Part shown: in pieces, positions 21,654 to 34,201 of the stretch | Layout of the letters: every line of letters begins with the position of its first letter | Position numbering within the stretch: position 1 is the stretch's first letter | NCBI GenBank assembly: GCA_028274465.1 | Contig: CM051456.1 | Span: 81,764,753-81,828,752 of the forward strand | Source of the DNA: Plantago ovata | Lineage: Eukaryota; Streptophyta; Magnoliopsida; Lamiales; Plantaginaceae | DNA: 64,000 bases | Direction: 5' to 3' | Program-made: the position numbers and the translations under genes | The notes under the pieces: model-generated | Database searches by the model: none | The model's input: only the letters and a program-made list of their open reading frames with translations | Told to the model about the DNA's origin: nothing

Positions 21654-22855
21654 CTAAACGCGGTAAAGTAAATCACACAAACACTTTTATAGTGGTATCT
21701 GAGAGTGGCGTAATCTCTCAACTAATCCACTTTGTCCTTTCTAAGACTGAATCCACTAAGATAAGCTTGAGGTTCCTTACAACACCTATCTATAATGATT
21801 CTTCAGAAACCAAAGCACACTTGCTTTGTTTCCAACCTAACTAGAGAACGAAACCTTGTTATCCACCAAACTTGGGACACTTAATCAGAAAAACTATGCT
21901 TGATTAATTCCCCCTGAATTTCACGCCTAAAAAAAGGGTGTTTATCTGTTAGAGTGGTTTGGGATGAGATGACTTGAGTATAACTTTTTCAGCTATAACA
22001 AGTTATCTAAAGAAACACAACTTGGAATACTTTTCAGTAAACAAATTAAGTTGTTTCTGGTGTCAAGACTTGTTCTTGTTCGAAAGAAAGAACACTTAAA
22101 TAATTTCTTAGCCGTGAATGTTCTACTTCTTCACAAGTAGCTTTTGTTTCAAGCTTAAGTCTTGGAACGGATCAAAAGGCAGTAAAGAGTATGGAAGATT
22201 GAGTGTTTAAGCACAAGTGAGAGTTTGATCACGTTGTTGACACACTTCAACTCTTTACCGGATGACCTCTATTTATAGTGAATCAACGGAGCTGTTTGAA
22301 TTTTAAATTCTAAGGCTTTGTTCCTTAAGATGTCACTATCTTGCTTTTGTACTTTCAGCAGCGTCCTTCATTTGTCTTCTAGTCTTCATGTTCTTCGTGT
22401 GCTTACTTTGCATTTAATGTTCATTTGAAATGAATTCAAATGTGAACGTTGGAGCCAAAATGCAAGTACTTTCAGCAAGGAGGTCACATATGTATTTCAG
22501 CAAGCAGTCAGTCTCAGTTGCAGCAAGCACAACCTACACTGTCATATAGATTTTCACTTATACAAGCTGTTGCTGAAATTTCCACTTTTTGAGCAACATG
22601 TGCCTTTGTAGATACCATTCTCAGAAATCTTCTTAAGTCTTCAGTCTTCGAATCTTTAAGTTTCTGAGCGGTTCTAGTGCTTAAATAGTTCATTTGTAAA
22701 AACAAAGTACATCATCAGCAAACTAAAGCACTTAACTAGTACCTACACTAAGTCTTCAGCAAACGTTCATCTTTTACAATGTCCTTAAAAATTCTAAATT
22801 CCTATGGACCTTAAGAGTACTAGTTACTAGACTTTCCTTAATTTAGCATGGTTAA
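21654..22855 (-). repeat. copia copy 2 5' LTR, outer part
   Basis: Continues the LTR after the CACTA insertion. The minus-strand TATA box is CACTATAAATAG (22269-22280). It ends at 22855 in GCATGGTTAA, about 35 bp short of the complete LTR of copy 3, where Athila element C begins. Without the CACTA insertion the LTR totals about 1.49 kb against 1601 bp in copy 3. Confidence 0.85.
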
Positions 22856-24151
22856 TGATGAATGTGTATTTTACACTTTCATTCGAGTCTTTTTCACCTA
22901 TTTTAGCTATCCTCTATGTTAATTTAGCTATATTTTAATACATTTTATTAGAATAGTGTCACGTTTCCCTTTAGATTTTATTTTACAGGTTTTGGTTGAA
23001 ATTCGAAGATTTCCGGGCAATTATATTGAAGTTGACAAGGAATTGGTGTTCCAGAAGCCTATTTGGAGTATCTGAAGGTTTCCGGATAGGATTTGAAGTC
23101 TAGGGGCCGAATCTGGAGGTTAGAAGGCAACTAGAAGTCAGAAATCAAGTCCGAAAAGGGGAAGAAATCCAAAAACGCGTCGAAAACACGGAATTCCGCG
23201 AAAAACTCTCTGGGGCGAACCGCCCCACACCGGGCGAACCGCCCGGTGTGTGGGGCGAACCGCCGCACAGTATTTCGGGGCCTATATATAGTTGCTCAGT
23301 TTTCTCCGAAAATCATATCTTTCCAGACCTACTTTCTCACCTCTCTCTATAGTTTTAGGTAGGAACTTCCCGGGGCCAGTCCTGGGAGTTCCATAGCTTA
23401 GGGGATACTTTATCATAGCGGATTGGAGCTCGTAGGATCGAAATTCTTCGGAGATTGACAACCTTCGGTAACTTGTATCTTATAGTTTAATCTACTTATT
23501 TTATATATCTTTCAATATGTTTTCTTCTATGATCTCTATTGATTGCATGCCTATTATGAGTAGCTAAACTTATCGTTGGTGGTAGTATGTGAATTCTTAG
23601 CGAAGGGAAGATAATCATGCTAATGGCTATATCGCTTATTATACTCCGTGTCATTGCTTTATTTCGTTGATCAGGCACAGCCTAAATTCTCGTATGTTGT
23701 ATTGATTATTATGCACAATTGGACACTTGTCGACCATCAGACCAATTATCTTCGTAGTGTTGAATAATTACGGAACACATTAGGACAATAGTGATTGACT
23801 TGTCAGACCAATTATCTTCGTAGTGCTTAATATTTGCAACAGGACACTAGATTGATTCAAAGATCTCTATGCAAGACCGAGGAATTTATGCATGATTATC
23901 GACCCGTTATGCTAAGAAGGATCATACTATCACCAATCTCCATTATCTGTTAGAAAAACCTCTTTGCTATCTGTTTGTTGTTTTTATGTTCTAAATTACA
24001 TTTGATAAAGCTAGTATAGTCCTAAGAGAACGACACTCGAGTCATTCTACTGCTACACTACGGTTTTCGTTGTAGTTGTGGATTGCCTTTGGCTAAATAA
24101 CAAATTTATTTGATTCGTTCGCGTTGGAACACGACACCAGCGCGTTCATCA
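22856..24151 (+). repeat. 5' LTR of element C (1296 bp)
   Basis: TGATGA...TCATCA ends; TATA box at 23283-23290. Differs from its 3' partner mainly by lacking one palindrome unit. It closely resembles the LTR of element E. Confidence 0.88.
23211..23266. promoter_or_regulatory. three-unit palindrome cluster, 5' LTR of element C
   Basis: Cores GCG-AAC-CGC centred at 23219, 23238 and 23259 (spacing 19 and 21). The middle unit is embedded in a larger palindrome (CCACACCGGGCG / CGCCCGGTGTGTGG). About 20 bp separate the cluster from the TATA box. Confidence 0.75.
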
Positions 24152-24154
24152 AAT

Positions 24155-24172
24155 TGGCGCCGTTGCCGGGGA
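24155..24172 (+). other. primer binding site, tRNA-Asp, element C
   Basis: TGGCGCCGTTGCCGGGGA, three bases after the LTR, complementary to plant tRNA-Asp. Confidence 0.9.
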
Positions 24173-24403
24173 CTATACTCCTTTTTTCTGTTTAATTTGT
24201 TTATATTTACAGCTTTAGATTCCTAATTCTACTAGTTTTAGTTTTCCGTTTTAATCTCTCTCTGATACTGCTTCCCTAGTTTGTTTCTAATTTTCCTCTC
24301 CTAGCTTTAGTAGAATTCGATATCCAGAAATTTTCTCGATTTTCGAAATTTCTAACGAGGCTAATTTTTAGTTTTGAGTTACTCCTGATACAGATTTCCA
24401 GGT

Positions 24404-27400
24404 ATGACGACCTTAAAAGCCCGCTTGACACCGACGTTCTCGCAAGTCAGGAGGGGGTCAGCTATATACTTGGAAGAAGAGTTATCGGGGTACGAGGTAA
24501 CAAGCACCATAGTGAGAAGGATACCAAGGTTCGAAGAAGGAGAGGATATGAATCCAATAAGCTTCATCAGATCCTATGAAGAGGAGATAGCAAAAGTTCC
24601 AGCAAAGGGGTTCACCGAGGATCAATTATGCAGGAAATTATTTCCTTTTGCTTTGGGATATGAACCGAGGATATGGATAGCAAGGTTAGAACCAGGATCA
24701 CTAAAGACCTCGAGCCAAGTAGTAGAGGAGTTCTTGGCACGTTTCATGCCTTACCATGAGACGATTGCACTACGGAATCGGATCGAATACTTCAAGTAAG
24801 GAGAATACGAGCGGTTCTGGGACACCTATGAACGTTTTGAGCTGTATAAACATGAGTGCCCCCACCACCGTTTCGACGATGGGGAGATGATTTGTTTTTT
24901 CGTTGGAGGACTACGAGATGAAGTTAGGCTTCAAATAGATGGGATGTGTGGAGGTTTGGAAGAATGTACAGTTGAAGAGGCAGTGAAGGTCTTTCAAACG
25001 TACGCCGATGGATCCGCACAATCCGAGAAAATAATGTCGAATGAAGTCGCCAACATTTACTCAAATCAAGACGAAACTGACGGGTTATACGAAGACTATT
25101 CTGAGGACGAAGACATCAGTGAGGAGGAGGAACTTGCATTTTACGCAGGGATTAAGGCCATTGAGAGTGTCTTCGAGGTAGCACACGCAGGGCAAGCTGA
25201 GAACAATCTTCGCATCGAGAAGGCTTTTGAAGCGATCGAAGTAACTGAGCAACTTATCAAAGAACTTAGCCTACTGAAGTGTGGAAGGTGCGGTAAAGAA
25301 GTCGAGGATACCCCACAGGAAGTAGTGAGCAAACCATCCGAAGTAAGAAACGAATCACCCCCCAACTCCAGGGAACCGATCAGTCCTAGTCTTGCCGATG
25401 AAACATCTGAAGCTGATCCCGAGCAACCTCCAGCTGTTGCTACTGAGGAGAATGAGTGTGAAGAGGTGAATCTACTGCTCCGAGGAGGCAAGATGACCAA
25501 AATTCCAAACTTCGTACGTCCTAAGCGGGTGGAACCTACTAAGATCGATAATAGAGGGCCAAGCACAGAACAAGAGGATAGCGTGAGTTCCAAAGAACCT
25601 CAAGAAGTTCCAGAAAGGAATGATGAACCAAGACCATCTGTAATAGACATAGATGATGACGAAGTCGAAGTTGGAACTAGTATACTAGGAGAACTTCACA
25701 AATCTTCCAATCCATATGTGCCTCCGAAGCCACATGTGCCATACCTGAGTCGGATCAAACCAGCCAAGAAGGATATTCAAGATTCACCCTTATTCCAACG
25801 CCTGTCAAAAGTGGAAGTCAATGTACCTCTCTTAGAGTTAATCCAGAACATCCCAGCTTATACGAAATTCTTTCGTGAGATCAAGAACAAAAGGATTACT
25901 TCAGGAAAGGAAGTGAATGGGGTTGAAACAGTCAACTCGATTGTCGGATTGCCCATGAAGAAAAAGGATCCTGGAAGCTTCATCATCGACATCGCCTTAG
26001 GAAATGGACGCACTACAAAAGCAATGCTCGACTTAGGAGCTAGCATTAACTTAATGCGGTATTCAGTATACAAGGCCCTGGAACTCGGAGAATTAACACC
26101 AACTGATATGGTCGTCCAAATGGCAGACCAAAGTGTGAAGCGACCAGTCGGGATAATAGAGGACATCCTTGTGAAAGTGGACAAATTGATAATCCCAGCT
26201 GATTTTGTAGTAATGAAGTCCGCGGACGAGGGAAAGAGCCACATCCGTGAGCACGTAGTACTACTTGGGAGACCATTCATGGCAACCACCAACACATGCC
26301 TTGAACTTAAGGGCAAGAAAATAACCATGGAGTTAATGGGCGAGAAGATTGAGTTGGTAGGATGTAGCATTAGAGATAAGGAAGTTGCGGAGGAGTTAAA
26401 ATTTGTCGATTTCTACGAATCCGTAATTCCCGAATTTCATCATTGCCATGGTGAGCGCGAACCACTTGAGGAGGCACTAACAACGCAAGCTGAGACGTGC
26501 TACATGACCGAAGAGGCAAGGGAACTAGTTGAAATAATGGATAGCACCCCAAAAATTCCTGCAGGAGAAGAGGTACTTGAACCTTTAGATGATGAAGAAG
26601 AAGAAAGAGGGTTTCCTGAAGAACCTAGCTTAGAATTGAAACCACTTCCTGCGCATCTCAAGTATGTGTACTTAGGGGAAAATCAGAAGAAGCCTGTAAT
26701 TGTCTCCTCACATCTCTCCGACAATGAAGAAAGTAAGCTGATTGAAGTATTGAAGGAAAATTCCGCTGTTATAGGATGGGGAATCAGTGATATCAAAGGA
26801 ATTAGCCCTACAAGATGCGTGCACAACATCACTCTAGAACAAGATGCCAAACCCGTTAGGCAACCTCAGCGAAGAATAAATCCAGCCATGCAAGAGGTGG
26901 TAAAAAAGGAAGTGATCAAGTTGCTAGATGTTGATATGATTTACCCCATTCCTGATAGTCGATGGGTGAGCCCGGTACATGTAGTTCCTAAGAAATCGGG
27001 AGTCACGGTAGAAGAGAATAAGAAGGGAGAATTGGTACCGGTTAGGAAGACCACTGGATGGTGGATGTGCATTGACTATAGAAGATTAAATGCCGCCACT
27101 AAAAAAGACCACTTTCCTTTACCATTTATAGATGACATGCTAAACCGCCTTGCGGTGCGGAAGTTTTATTGTTTTCTTGATGGTTTATCAGGTTTCTACC
27201 AGATTCCGATTGCACCGGAGGATCAGGAGAAGACAACATTCACTTGCCCATTCGGAACATTTGCCTATAGGAGGATGCCATTTAGACTATGCAATGCTCC
27301 CGCCACTTTTCAAAGGTGCATGCTTTCTGTTTTCTCTGACATGGTAACTAAATTTGTTGAAGTTTTCATGGATGATTTTTCCCTTTTTGGTGATTCCTTT

Positions 27401-29535
27401 GATGAATGCTTACAAAGGTTAGATCTAATTTTGAAAAGGTGCATCGAATGCAACTTGACCTTAAGCTGGGAAAGGAGTCATTATATGGTTAGAGAAGGCA
27501 TTGTTCTTGGACATATAGTTTCTGAAAGGGGTATTGAGGTAGACAAGGCTAAAATTGAAATCATTGAAAAACTTCCCCCACCTACTTGTGTGAAAGAATT
27601 GAAGTCTTTTCTTGGCCATGTAGGTTTTCATAGGAGGTTTATTAAAGAGTTTTCGAAAATTGCCAAACCTTTAAGTAGCTGCCTTGCTAAAGATATGGTT
27701 TTCCATTTCTCTAATGATTGCTTAGTTGCTTTTAATACCCTTAAGGAAAAGCTTGTTTCTTCTCCCATTGTTGTACCACCTGACTGGAATCTTCCCTTCG
27801 AAATTATGTGTGATGCTTCGAATTTTGCTATGGGAGCTGTTTTATGCCAAAAAGTTAATAAGCAGTACCGTGTGATTTATTATGTTAGTAAGACTCTAGA
27901 CTCTGCGCAGGTTAATTATACAACTACTGAAAAGGAATTTTTAGCTGTTGTCTTTGCTTTACAAAAGTTCAGGTCTTATTTAATTGGCCATCCTGTGAAT
28001 GTCCATACTGATCATGCTGCTTTGAGACATTTGATAGCTAAGCAAGATTCTAAGCCTAGATTAATCCGTTGGGTCCTTTTGCTGCAAGACTTTGATTTGA
28101 CCATAGTGGATAGAGCGGGTAGGGAGAATTTAGTAGTAGATCATTTATCAAGAATACCTAATATCCCTGCTGATCCAATACCCATCAATGAAGACCTTCC
28201 CGATGAGCACTTGATGAAGGCTCATGAAGAGCCATGGTATGCAGATATTGTAAACTATTTGTCTATGAATGTTTTCTCTACTAACTTTTCAGCCTCGGAC
28301 AAGAGAGCTCTTGCTAAGCAATGCATGACTTACATATGGGATGACCCGCATCTATTCAAGGAAGGAGCTGATGGGATTCTAAGGAGGTGTGTGCCAGAAG
28401 AAGAGGAACAAAGTGTACTGAGCCATTGCCATGAGCTTACTTGTGGGGGGCACTACAGTGGATTGAAGACAGCACGCAAGGTACTGCAAGCAGGATTTTT
28501 CTGGCCGACAATATACAAAGATGCTCGAAATTTTGTGAAGAATTGTGACCCATGTCAACGAGGTGGTGGTATAGGCAAGAAAGATGAAATGCCCCTTCAA
28601 GGGAATCTAGTGGTAGAACCTTTCGATGTATGGGGCATTGATTTTATGGGACCATTTCCAAACAGTGGAGGCTATGAATACATCCTTGTTGCGGTAGACT
28701 ATGTGACTAAATGGGTGGAGGCAATTCCTACAAAAATAAATGATGGCGCAGTGGTTATGAAGTTCTTGAAGGAAGTAATTTTCTCGAGATTTGGGTGCCC
28801 TAGGACAATCATTAGCGATGGAGGGTCACACTTCGTCAATAGAACGTTTGCCTCCCTTCTTAAGAGATACAATGTCCACCATAGCATAGCTACACCTTAT
28901 CACCCACAGACATCGGGACAAGTCGAAGTCAGCAACCGTCAAATCAAGAAGATCCTGGAGCGAGTAGTGAAGCCTAGTAGGAAGGATTGGGCAGGAAAAT
29001 TGAATGATGCACTTTGGGCATACAGGACTAGCTACAAGACGGTGATCAGGACCACTCCGTACAGACTTGTGTATGTTAAAGCATGCCATCTACCCGTAGA
29101 ACTGGAACGCAAGGCATATTGGGCCATTAAAGCACTCAATCTTGATATAGGAAAAGCTGGCGAGGAACGATTGTTGCAACTACATGAGCTCGATGAATTA
29201 CGACTAGGTGCTTATGAAAATGCCAAAATATACAAGGAACGTACTAAGAAGTATCATGATCGTGGTATAGTACGTAAGGAATTGATTCCTGGACAAAAGC
29301 TTTGGTATTTAATTCTCGCCTTCGACTATTTCCTGGAAAGCTCCGTACTCGTTGGGATGGACCATACAAAATCATCGAAGTTGCTCCTCATGGAGCTATA
29401 AAACTCTTCGATCCAAAGACAGGGAATACCTTCAAGGTGAATGGCCAGCGAGTGAAGCCGTACTTCGAGATATCTAGTGATCAAAGGGAGGTTGATCACC
29501 TTGAGCTTAACCTTACCACTTCCACTGAAGGTTAG
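24404..29535 (+). pseudogene. Athila gag-pol polyprotein (element C)
   Basis: Start ATG 24404. Codon numbers from there: capsid domain about 60-190 (EEFLARFMPYHET); premature TAA at codon 132 in place of CAA; aspartic protease around codon 543 (DLGAS, then VVLLGRPF); RT with [19 protein letters not shown] and catalytic FMDD (Asp 990/991); RNase H ([34 protein letters not shown]); integrase zinc finger (H..H, CDPCQ) and DD35E core (Asp 1413, Asp 1472, Glu 1508). [17 protein letters not shown] after the core is typical of the Athila/Tat clade. A frameshift near 29303 moves the C-terminal [12 protein letters not shown] segment to another frame, ending at 29535. No zinc knuckle seen in gag and no chromodomain. 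Apart from these two lesions it is intact. Confidence 0.92.
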
Positions 29536-30824
29536 TGTGTTTTCTCACGAGTTTGATTGAGTATTATAGGTCACTTACACAAGTATTAGCTTTCACCTTG
29601 GATCCACTTTCGACGTTCGGGACGAGCGACGACGTTCAGGTTTGGGGAGGAGGTTATCGTTGGTTATCTCTATACTTATCTTACTTATGATAACTCGTGA
29701 TTTTTTTTTGTAATTGCATTTGCACGTTTACTGCTTTCCTAGGATAGTCTTGCATGTTTTATATGGAGTTTATTGCCGAATTTTTTGAACTTTTTTTTTA
29801 TTGGGTAGATCAACTAACTATGCCATTAATCGTATGCTTGATCTCTATGAATTTGTTTGAGGTTTTTCTCGCTTGGCTTGTCACATTTATGTATTGCACT
29901 TAGTTAAGCTTGGTAGTCTCGACATCACTTAGTGGTGTTTTCTCTACTGCGGTTCACGAAGGCCTTTATAATAGGATGATGCATGTTAGGGACTTATGGT
30001 TGTTTTCTCGAGTAATTATGTACCTAAGAGGCAACAAGTCTTCACCATGCTTTGAGATTGCTAAATGCCTAGGAAGGAGGTAGTGTGAGGTTGTGTGATC
30101 CTTTGTTTATAACCTATTCTTCCGAATAGGTTTGGGGAGGGGGTTACACCATCATAGACTTGTTTCTGTTTTTCATTTTCGTATCGTGAGTTTATTATTC
30201 CTTTTCCGTGAATTTTGTACTCCAACCTATTCTTTCGAATAGGTTTGGGGAAGTCGTGTGAGTCATTTTATTTCTCTTTTTATTATGCTACTGCTGGCTA
30301 AAAAAAAATCGAAAAAAGAAGAAAGAAAAAATTCCAAAAAAAAAGAAAAAGAATCTGGAAAGAAAAAAAGAAAAAAAAGAAAAGACCCCAAAAAAGCAAA
30401 GAAGGGTCCAAAAAAAAAAGCCAAATAGCAGTTTAGCAAAGTGTTGAGTCTTTTCCATTTTTGTATTGTTCTTAATCGTGTTGTAATTTTCTATTTTTTA
30501 TCTTTTTTGTCTTGAGTGTCATCTGTTCTAGACCACCCTCGTCCTGCCATTCAGGAAGTGGTGAATAGCTTAAGACTTTACTTGAGAGATGGGTAGAATA
30601 GGGGAGTGTTATCTTTTATAGGGAACCCTCCTTCGTTTGATGAGAGCTAGTACTGGTTCGACCTCTTTTAAGGAAAAGTCTTAACAAGGTGGAACAGCAG
30701 TAAGTCCTCAGTTTCATAGGCACGGGGCAACCATTCGTATCTTAGCATGCTTCATTACGTCGTCACTGACTAGGTCCAGGTAGAGAATGTTACGAGAGAC
30801 TATCTTGTCTTGACATAAGTGCTT
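29536..30824 (+). other. 3' UTR of element C, first part
   Basis: Non-coding. Contains the hairpins AACCTATTC/GAATAGGTT (30111-30132 and 30224-30245), an A-rich tract (30300-30430) and the conserved GACCACCCTCGTCCTGCC segment. It stops at the G2 insertion; the rest resumes at 40149. Confidence 0.75.
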
Positions 30825-32209
30825 TGATGATGTCGTTTTTCACCAATTAAATTTGTTTAAAAGCCTAAGAACACTTATCACTACACAAACTAGAGTGCAA
30901 TGGCAAGTTGTCCCCGAGTGTCGTTCTCTCGGGACCTAACGTGGCTTTGCTTGAGGTTTTTGCAAGTAATTTCAGTCAACGAGTTCAAATGTTTAGAGAA
31001 TCGTTTCCTTTGAACAATAGCAACGAGAAATCAGATTGTTGTAAACAAGTTTGGAAAACGGTTGGTGGTAGAAATCAAATACACATGCATGGGTTACGTA
31101 TATGCTCACAAGTTCAGTGCGTAAAACCTTTGATCAAGTCTGCTAAGCAACTTGTCTAGGCAAATTTAAGACACACATCATGAAAGATCACTATCAATAC
31201 TTTAGAGGTGCTTGTCACCAACACCATTTATCTAGCATGCTGCAAATCTCTAACATACAATCCTATAGCTTTCATTGACCAAGAGTTTGTCACTATACTC
31301 AATTCGAATATATTTTATAGGCAACTAAGAATCATATGAAGGGATTTGCAGCAAGATTGAATCACAATCTCATGTAAGCATAAACATAACCCATAGCATA
31401 CATATACATTCTACCACCAACACAAAAGATTTAGCTACTCATATTCATCAACATAGACATCAATTCATATGAATAATAATCAGAATACATCATATCAAAC
31501 TACAATACAAGAGAGTTATACAAGTTACCACCAAAGCTGTCACTAATCAGTGGAAAGCAAAGAAAACCTCTCCGTAGATGATTACAAAGGATGAATCCCA
31601 ATCAAAACCTTGAATCCAAAGCTAAAATACAATGTAATCTGAGTTTCCTCTGAGTTTTGGGGCTTAGGAGCTCTCCAAAACCAATTTACAGTTCAAAAGA
31701 TATTCAAAAAATGACCAAAGATCAGATCTAAGAAGGAAAATCCGAAAACGTAACCGCTGTCAAGCGGACCGCTTGGAGAAGCCAAGCGGAGCGCTTCTGG
31801 CACTCCAAGCGCTTCGCTTGGCTACTGTGCCAAAGCTCCTGGAAATTGAAGTGGAGCGCTTCACTATTCCAGGCGCTTAGCTTGGCTCCTGGACAGATTT
31901 TTGTCTTCAAACTCAATCTTTTTGCCCTCGCATGGCCCTCGGGTGCCTTGGACTCATCCTTCTCAATGCTTATTGATGCTCAAACACTTACGAACAAGCC
32001 ACGGAGATTGGGGAACTTCAATGGGGCCATCTTTTCCATCAAAAAGGCTCGTTTTTAGCTCCAAAAACGCCGTTTCGTACCTAAGTGCCTGAAAATGCAG
32101 AAAACACAAAACGTGACACTATTCTACAAAACTAACCAAAAAACAAGGCTAGAAGATAGCAAAAGAAGGTAAAAAAGACAAGATGAACGCGTCAAAAATA
32201 CGTTCATCA
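30825..32209 (-). repeat. 3' LTR of G2 (1385 bp)
   Basis: On the minus strand it starts TGATGAACG and ends TCATCA. The short plus-strand reading frame near 30908 also occurs in the other LTR (38828) simply because the LTRs are duplicates; it is not a gene. Carries five palindrome units. Confidence 0.9.
31760..31885. promoter_or_regulatory. CCAAGCG palindrome cluster, 3' LTR of G2
   Basis: Units with core GCG-N3-CGC and arms CAA/TTG: CAAGCGGACCGCTTG (centre 31768), AAGCGGAGCGCTT (31790), CCAAGCGCTTCGCTTGG (31813), and two decayed units (31855, 31877). Spacing 22, 23, 42 and 22 bp. Confidence 0.75.
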
Positions 32210-32230
32210 AACTCCCCAAACCAAACCTTT
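32210..32230 (-). other. polypurine tract of G2
   Basis: Minus-strand reading ...GGTTTGGTTTGGGGAGTT directly before the 3' LTR. Confidence 0.75.
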
Positions 32231-33892
32231 GCTTGTCCTCAAACAACAAACTATCCTAAATGCAACACAAAAGGAGTCTCATGCCAAGTAAAGTGAACTA
32301 ATCTATTGAATCTACCAAATGCTTATGAACAAAACCAAATGATCATGACATGCAAATATGTTGAAGTATGCCTCGATTGCGAATATACACATTCTCAAGT
32401 GCACTTGGTTAAACAAAGGAGTCTCACGTAACATCTTCTACCTGGGCCTGGTCAGTGACGACACAATGATGCATGTTATCATACTACAATTGCCCCGTGC
32501 CTATGAAACCGAGGGCTTACTACTGTTCACCAAGCGAGACTTTTCCTCAAGAGAGGGCGAACCAATACTGGCTCTCATCAAACGAAGGAGGGTTCCCTTA
32601 GAAAGATAACACTCCCCTATTCTACCCAGACTCTCAAGAATGAGCCTCTTTCAACCAGTTCTTGAATAGCAAGATGAGGGTGGTCAAGAACAGGCCTTGG
32701 ACAAGGCGACACGAAACGAAAGATAGAATTTACAACTCGACACTTCACAAGAACAAAGTATTTACATGACACTTGACACTACGAGACTGCTTTTGGCGTG
32801 CAACGACCCTTCTTTTGCTTTTGGGTCTTATTCTGGGTCTTATTCTTTAGTTTTCCCCTTTTTTTTTTTTTTTTTTTCTTTTTTTTATTCTCTTTTTCTT
32901 TTCTCCCTTTTTTTTCTTTCTTCTTTTCTTTTTCTCTTTCTCTTTTTTTTTTTATATAGGGGCAAGCAGCAGTACTAAGTGTCAAAAACACCTCCCCAAA
33001 CCTATTCGAAAGAATAGGTTGAGCACAAAGACGAAAAAGAAAAAGGAAAGACTCTTTACAAAGACACCTCCCCAAACCTATTCGAAAGAATAGGTTGGGA
33101 CACAAAAACAAAAAGAAAAAGGAAAAGGAAACTTTACAACGACTCAAAGACGGAAGACAAGATCAATCAAACAACCCCCTCCCCAAACCTATTCGATAGA
33201 ATAGGTTTGATACAAGGAATCGCACACCTCACACTACCTCCTTCCTAGGCATTTGGCAATCTCTAATCGAGGTGAAGAACTTGTCGCCTCTTACGTACAT
33301 AATTACACGGGTTACAACCATAGACTCTAACATGCATCATTTCATAAGGCCATCGTGAACCGCAGCAGAAGAAACACCACTCAAGGTGATGTCGAGACTA
33401 CTAAGCTTAACTAGTGCACATGCGAATGTGACAAACCAAGCGAGACAAGCCTCAAACTACTTGCAAAGTGATGCAACATATGATCAATCGCCATAAACAC
33501 TTAGTCTACTCAATAAAAAAGTTCAAAAGACTTGGCAATAAACTCCACACACAACAACGTGCAACAACTAATCTAGGGATGATATGCATGCAAAAATTTG
33601 AAAAACACGACAAATCACATGAACTTGAGTAAAATCAGGCATGAACGAACCACACAAGAATATAGTACTGAAAATCCAATACCCCCTCCCCAAACCTAAA
33701 CTTTTGCTCGTCCTCGAGCAAAGAAAAGTTGAATGAAAAGGAAAAATTGGATTGAAAGTACACTTCCCTGAGATAAAGGTTCGTGTCCAATCTCCTATAT
33801 AAGAGTAGTACCTGAAAGGACTCAAGAAACAAGTGAAAACGGGTGCGCAAAGGTGAGAAGAATGGAAAACGAGGAAAATCTGGGTACAGGGT
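32231..33892 (-). other. 3' UTR of G2
   Basis: Non-coding. Holds the conserved GACCACCCTC segment, a long T/C-rich tract (32855-32955; A/G-rich on the coding strand) and three hairpins AACCTATTC/GAATAGGTT (32999-33020, 33075-33096, 33186-33207). It matches the 3' UTR of elements A, C and E in order, although the LTRs have diverged. Reading frames here are low-complexity and not credible. Confidence 0.7.
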
Positions 33893-34045
33893 CCAAGCGG
33901 ACCGCTTGGCGGGAGCCAAGCGGCTCGCTTGGCCAAGCGGAGCGCCTGGGAGGCTCCAGGCGCTCCGCTTGAATTTCCAGAAGTTGCAAAACTTCCTGGA
34001 ATTTAAAGCGGACCGCTTGGCCCTTCCAAGCGCTTCGCTTGGCCC
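33893..34045. repeat. internal palindrome cluster of G2, downstream of ORF3
   Basis: Six GCG-N3-CGC units centred at 33901, 33924, 33941, 33964, 34012 and 34034. The 48-bp gap between the fourth and fifth holds an imperfect inverted repeat (TTCCAGAAGTT / AACTTCCTGGAA). It lies 160 bp past the ORF3 stop. A TATA-like TTATATAG on the minus strand follows near 33800. Confidence 0.7.
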
Positions 34046-34201
34046 TGTTTCCAGATTTTCGATGTTTTTTCCTATCTTAAACACCTAAGGCACCAAGACA
34101 AAAACTAGACTAAACTAATCACGACAAAAGGCACACAGGCCACAACTACAAAAGCAAATAAAGAGTACAAGAGTCGTAAGTCATAATATCAATTAAGAGT
34201 A

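Larger units (their letters stand above)
9916..22855 (-). mobile_element. SIRE-like copia element, copy 2
   Basis: Read on the minus strand from right to left: 5' LTR (17843-22855, interrupted), PBS for initiator tRNA-Met, gag, protease, integrase, RT, RNase H, a non-coding hairpin array, a TATA box and ORF3, cut at 9916. The domain order protease-integrase-RT-RNase H is that of Ty1/copia; the long gag with a coiled coil and the extra gene after pol point to the SIRE/Maximus lineage. The 3' LTR is absent. The right end is truncated by element C about 35 bp before the LTR end. Confidence 0.85.

Noticed and set aside
30908..31159. 83-residue plus-strand frame present twice (also 38828-39079)
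   Set aside because: It lies in the two LTRs of G2, which are duplicates by mechanism. It is antisense to the element and has no ORF-like features.
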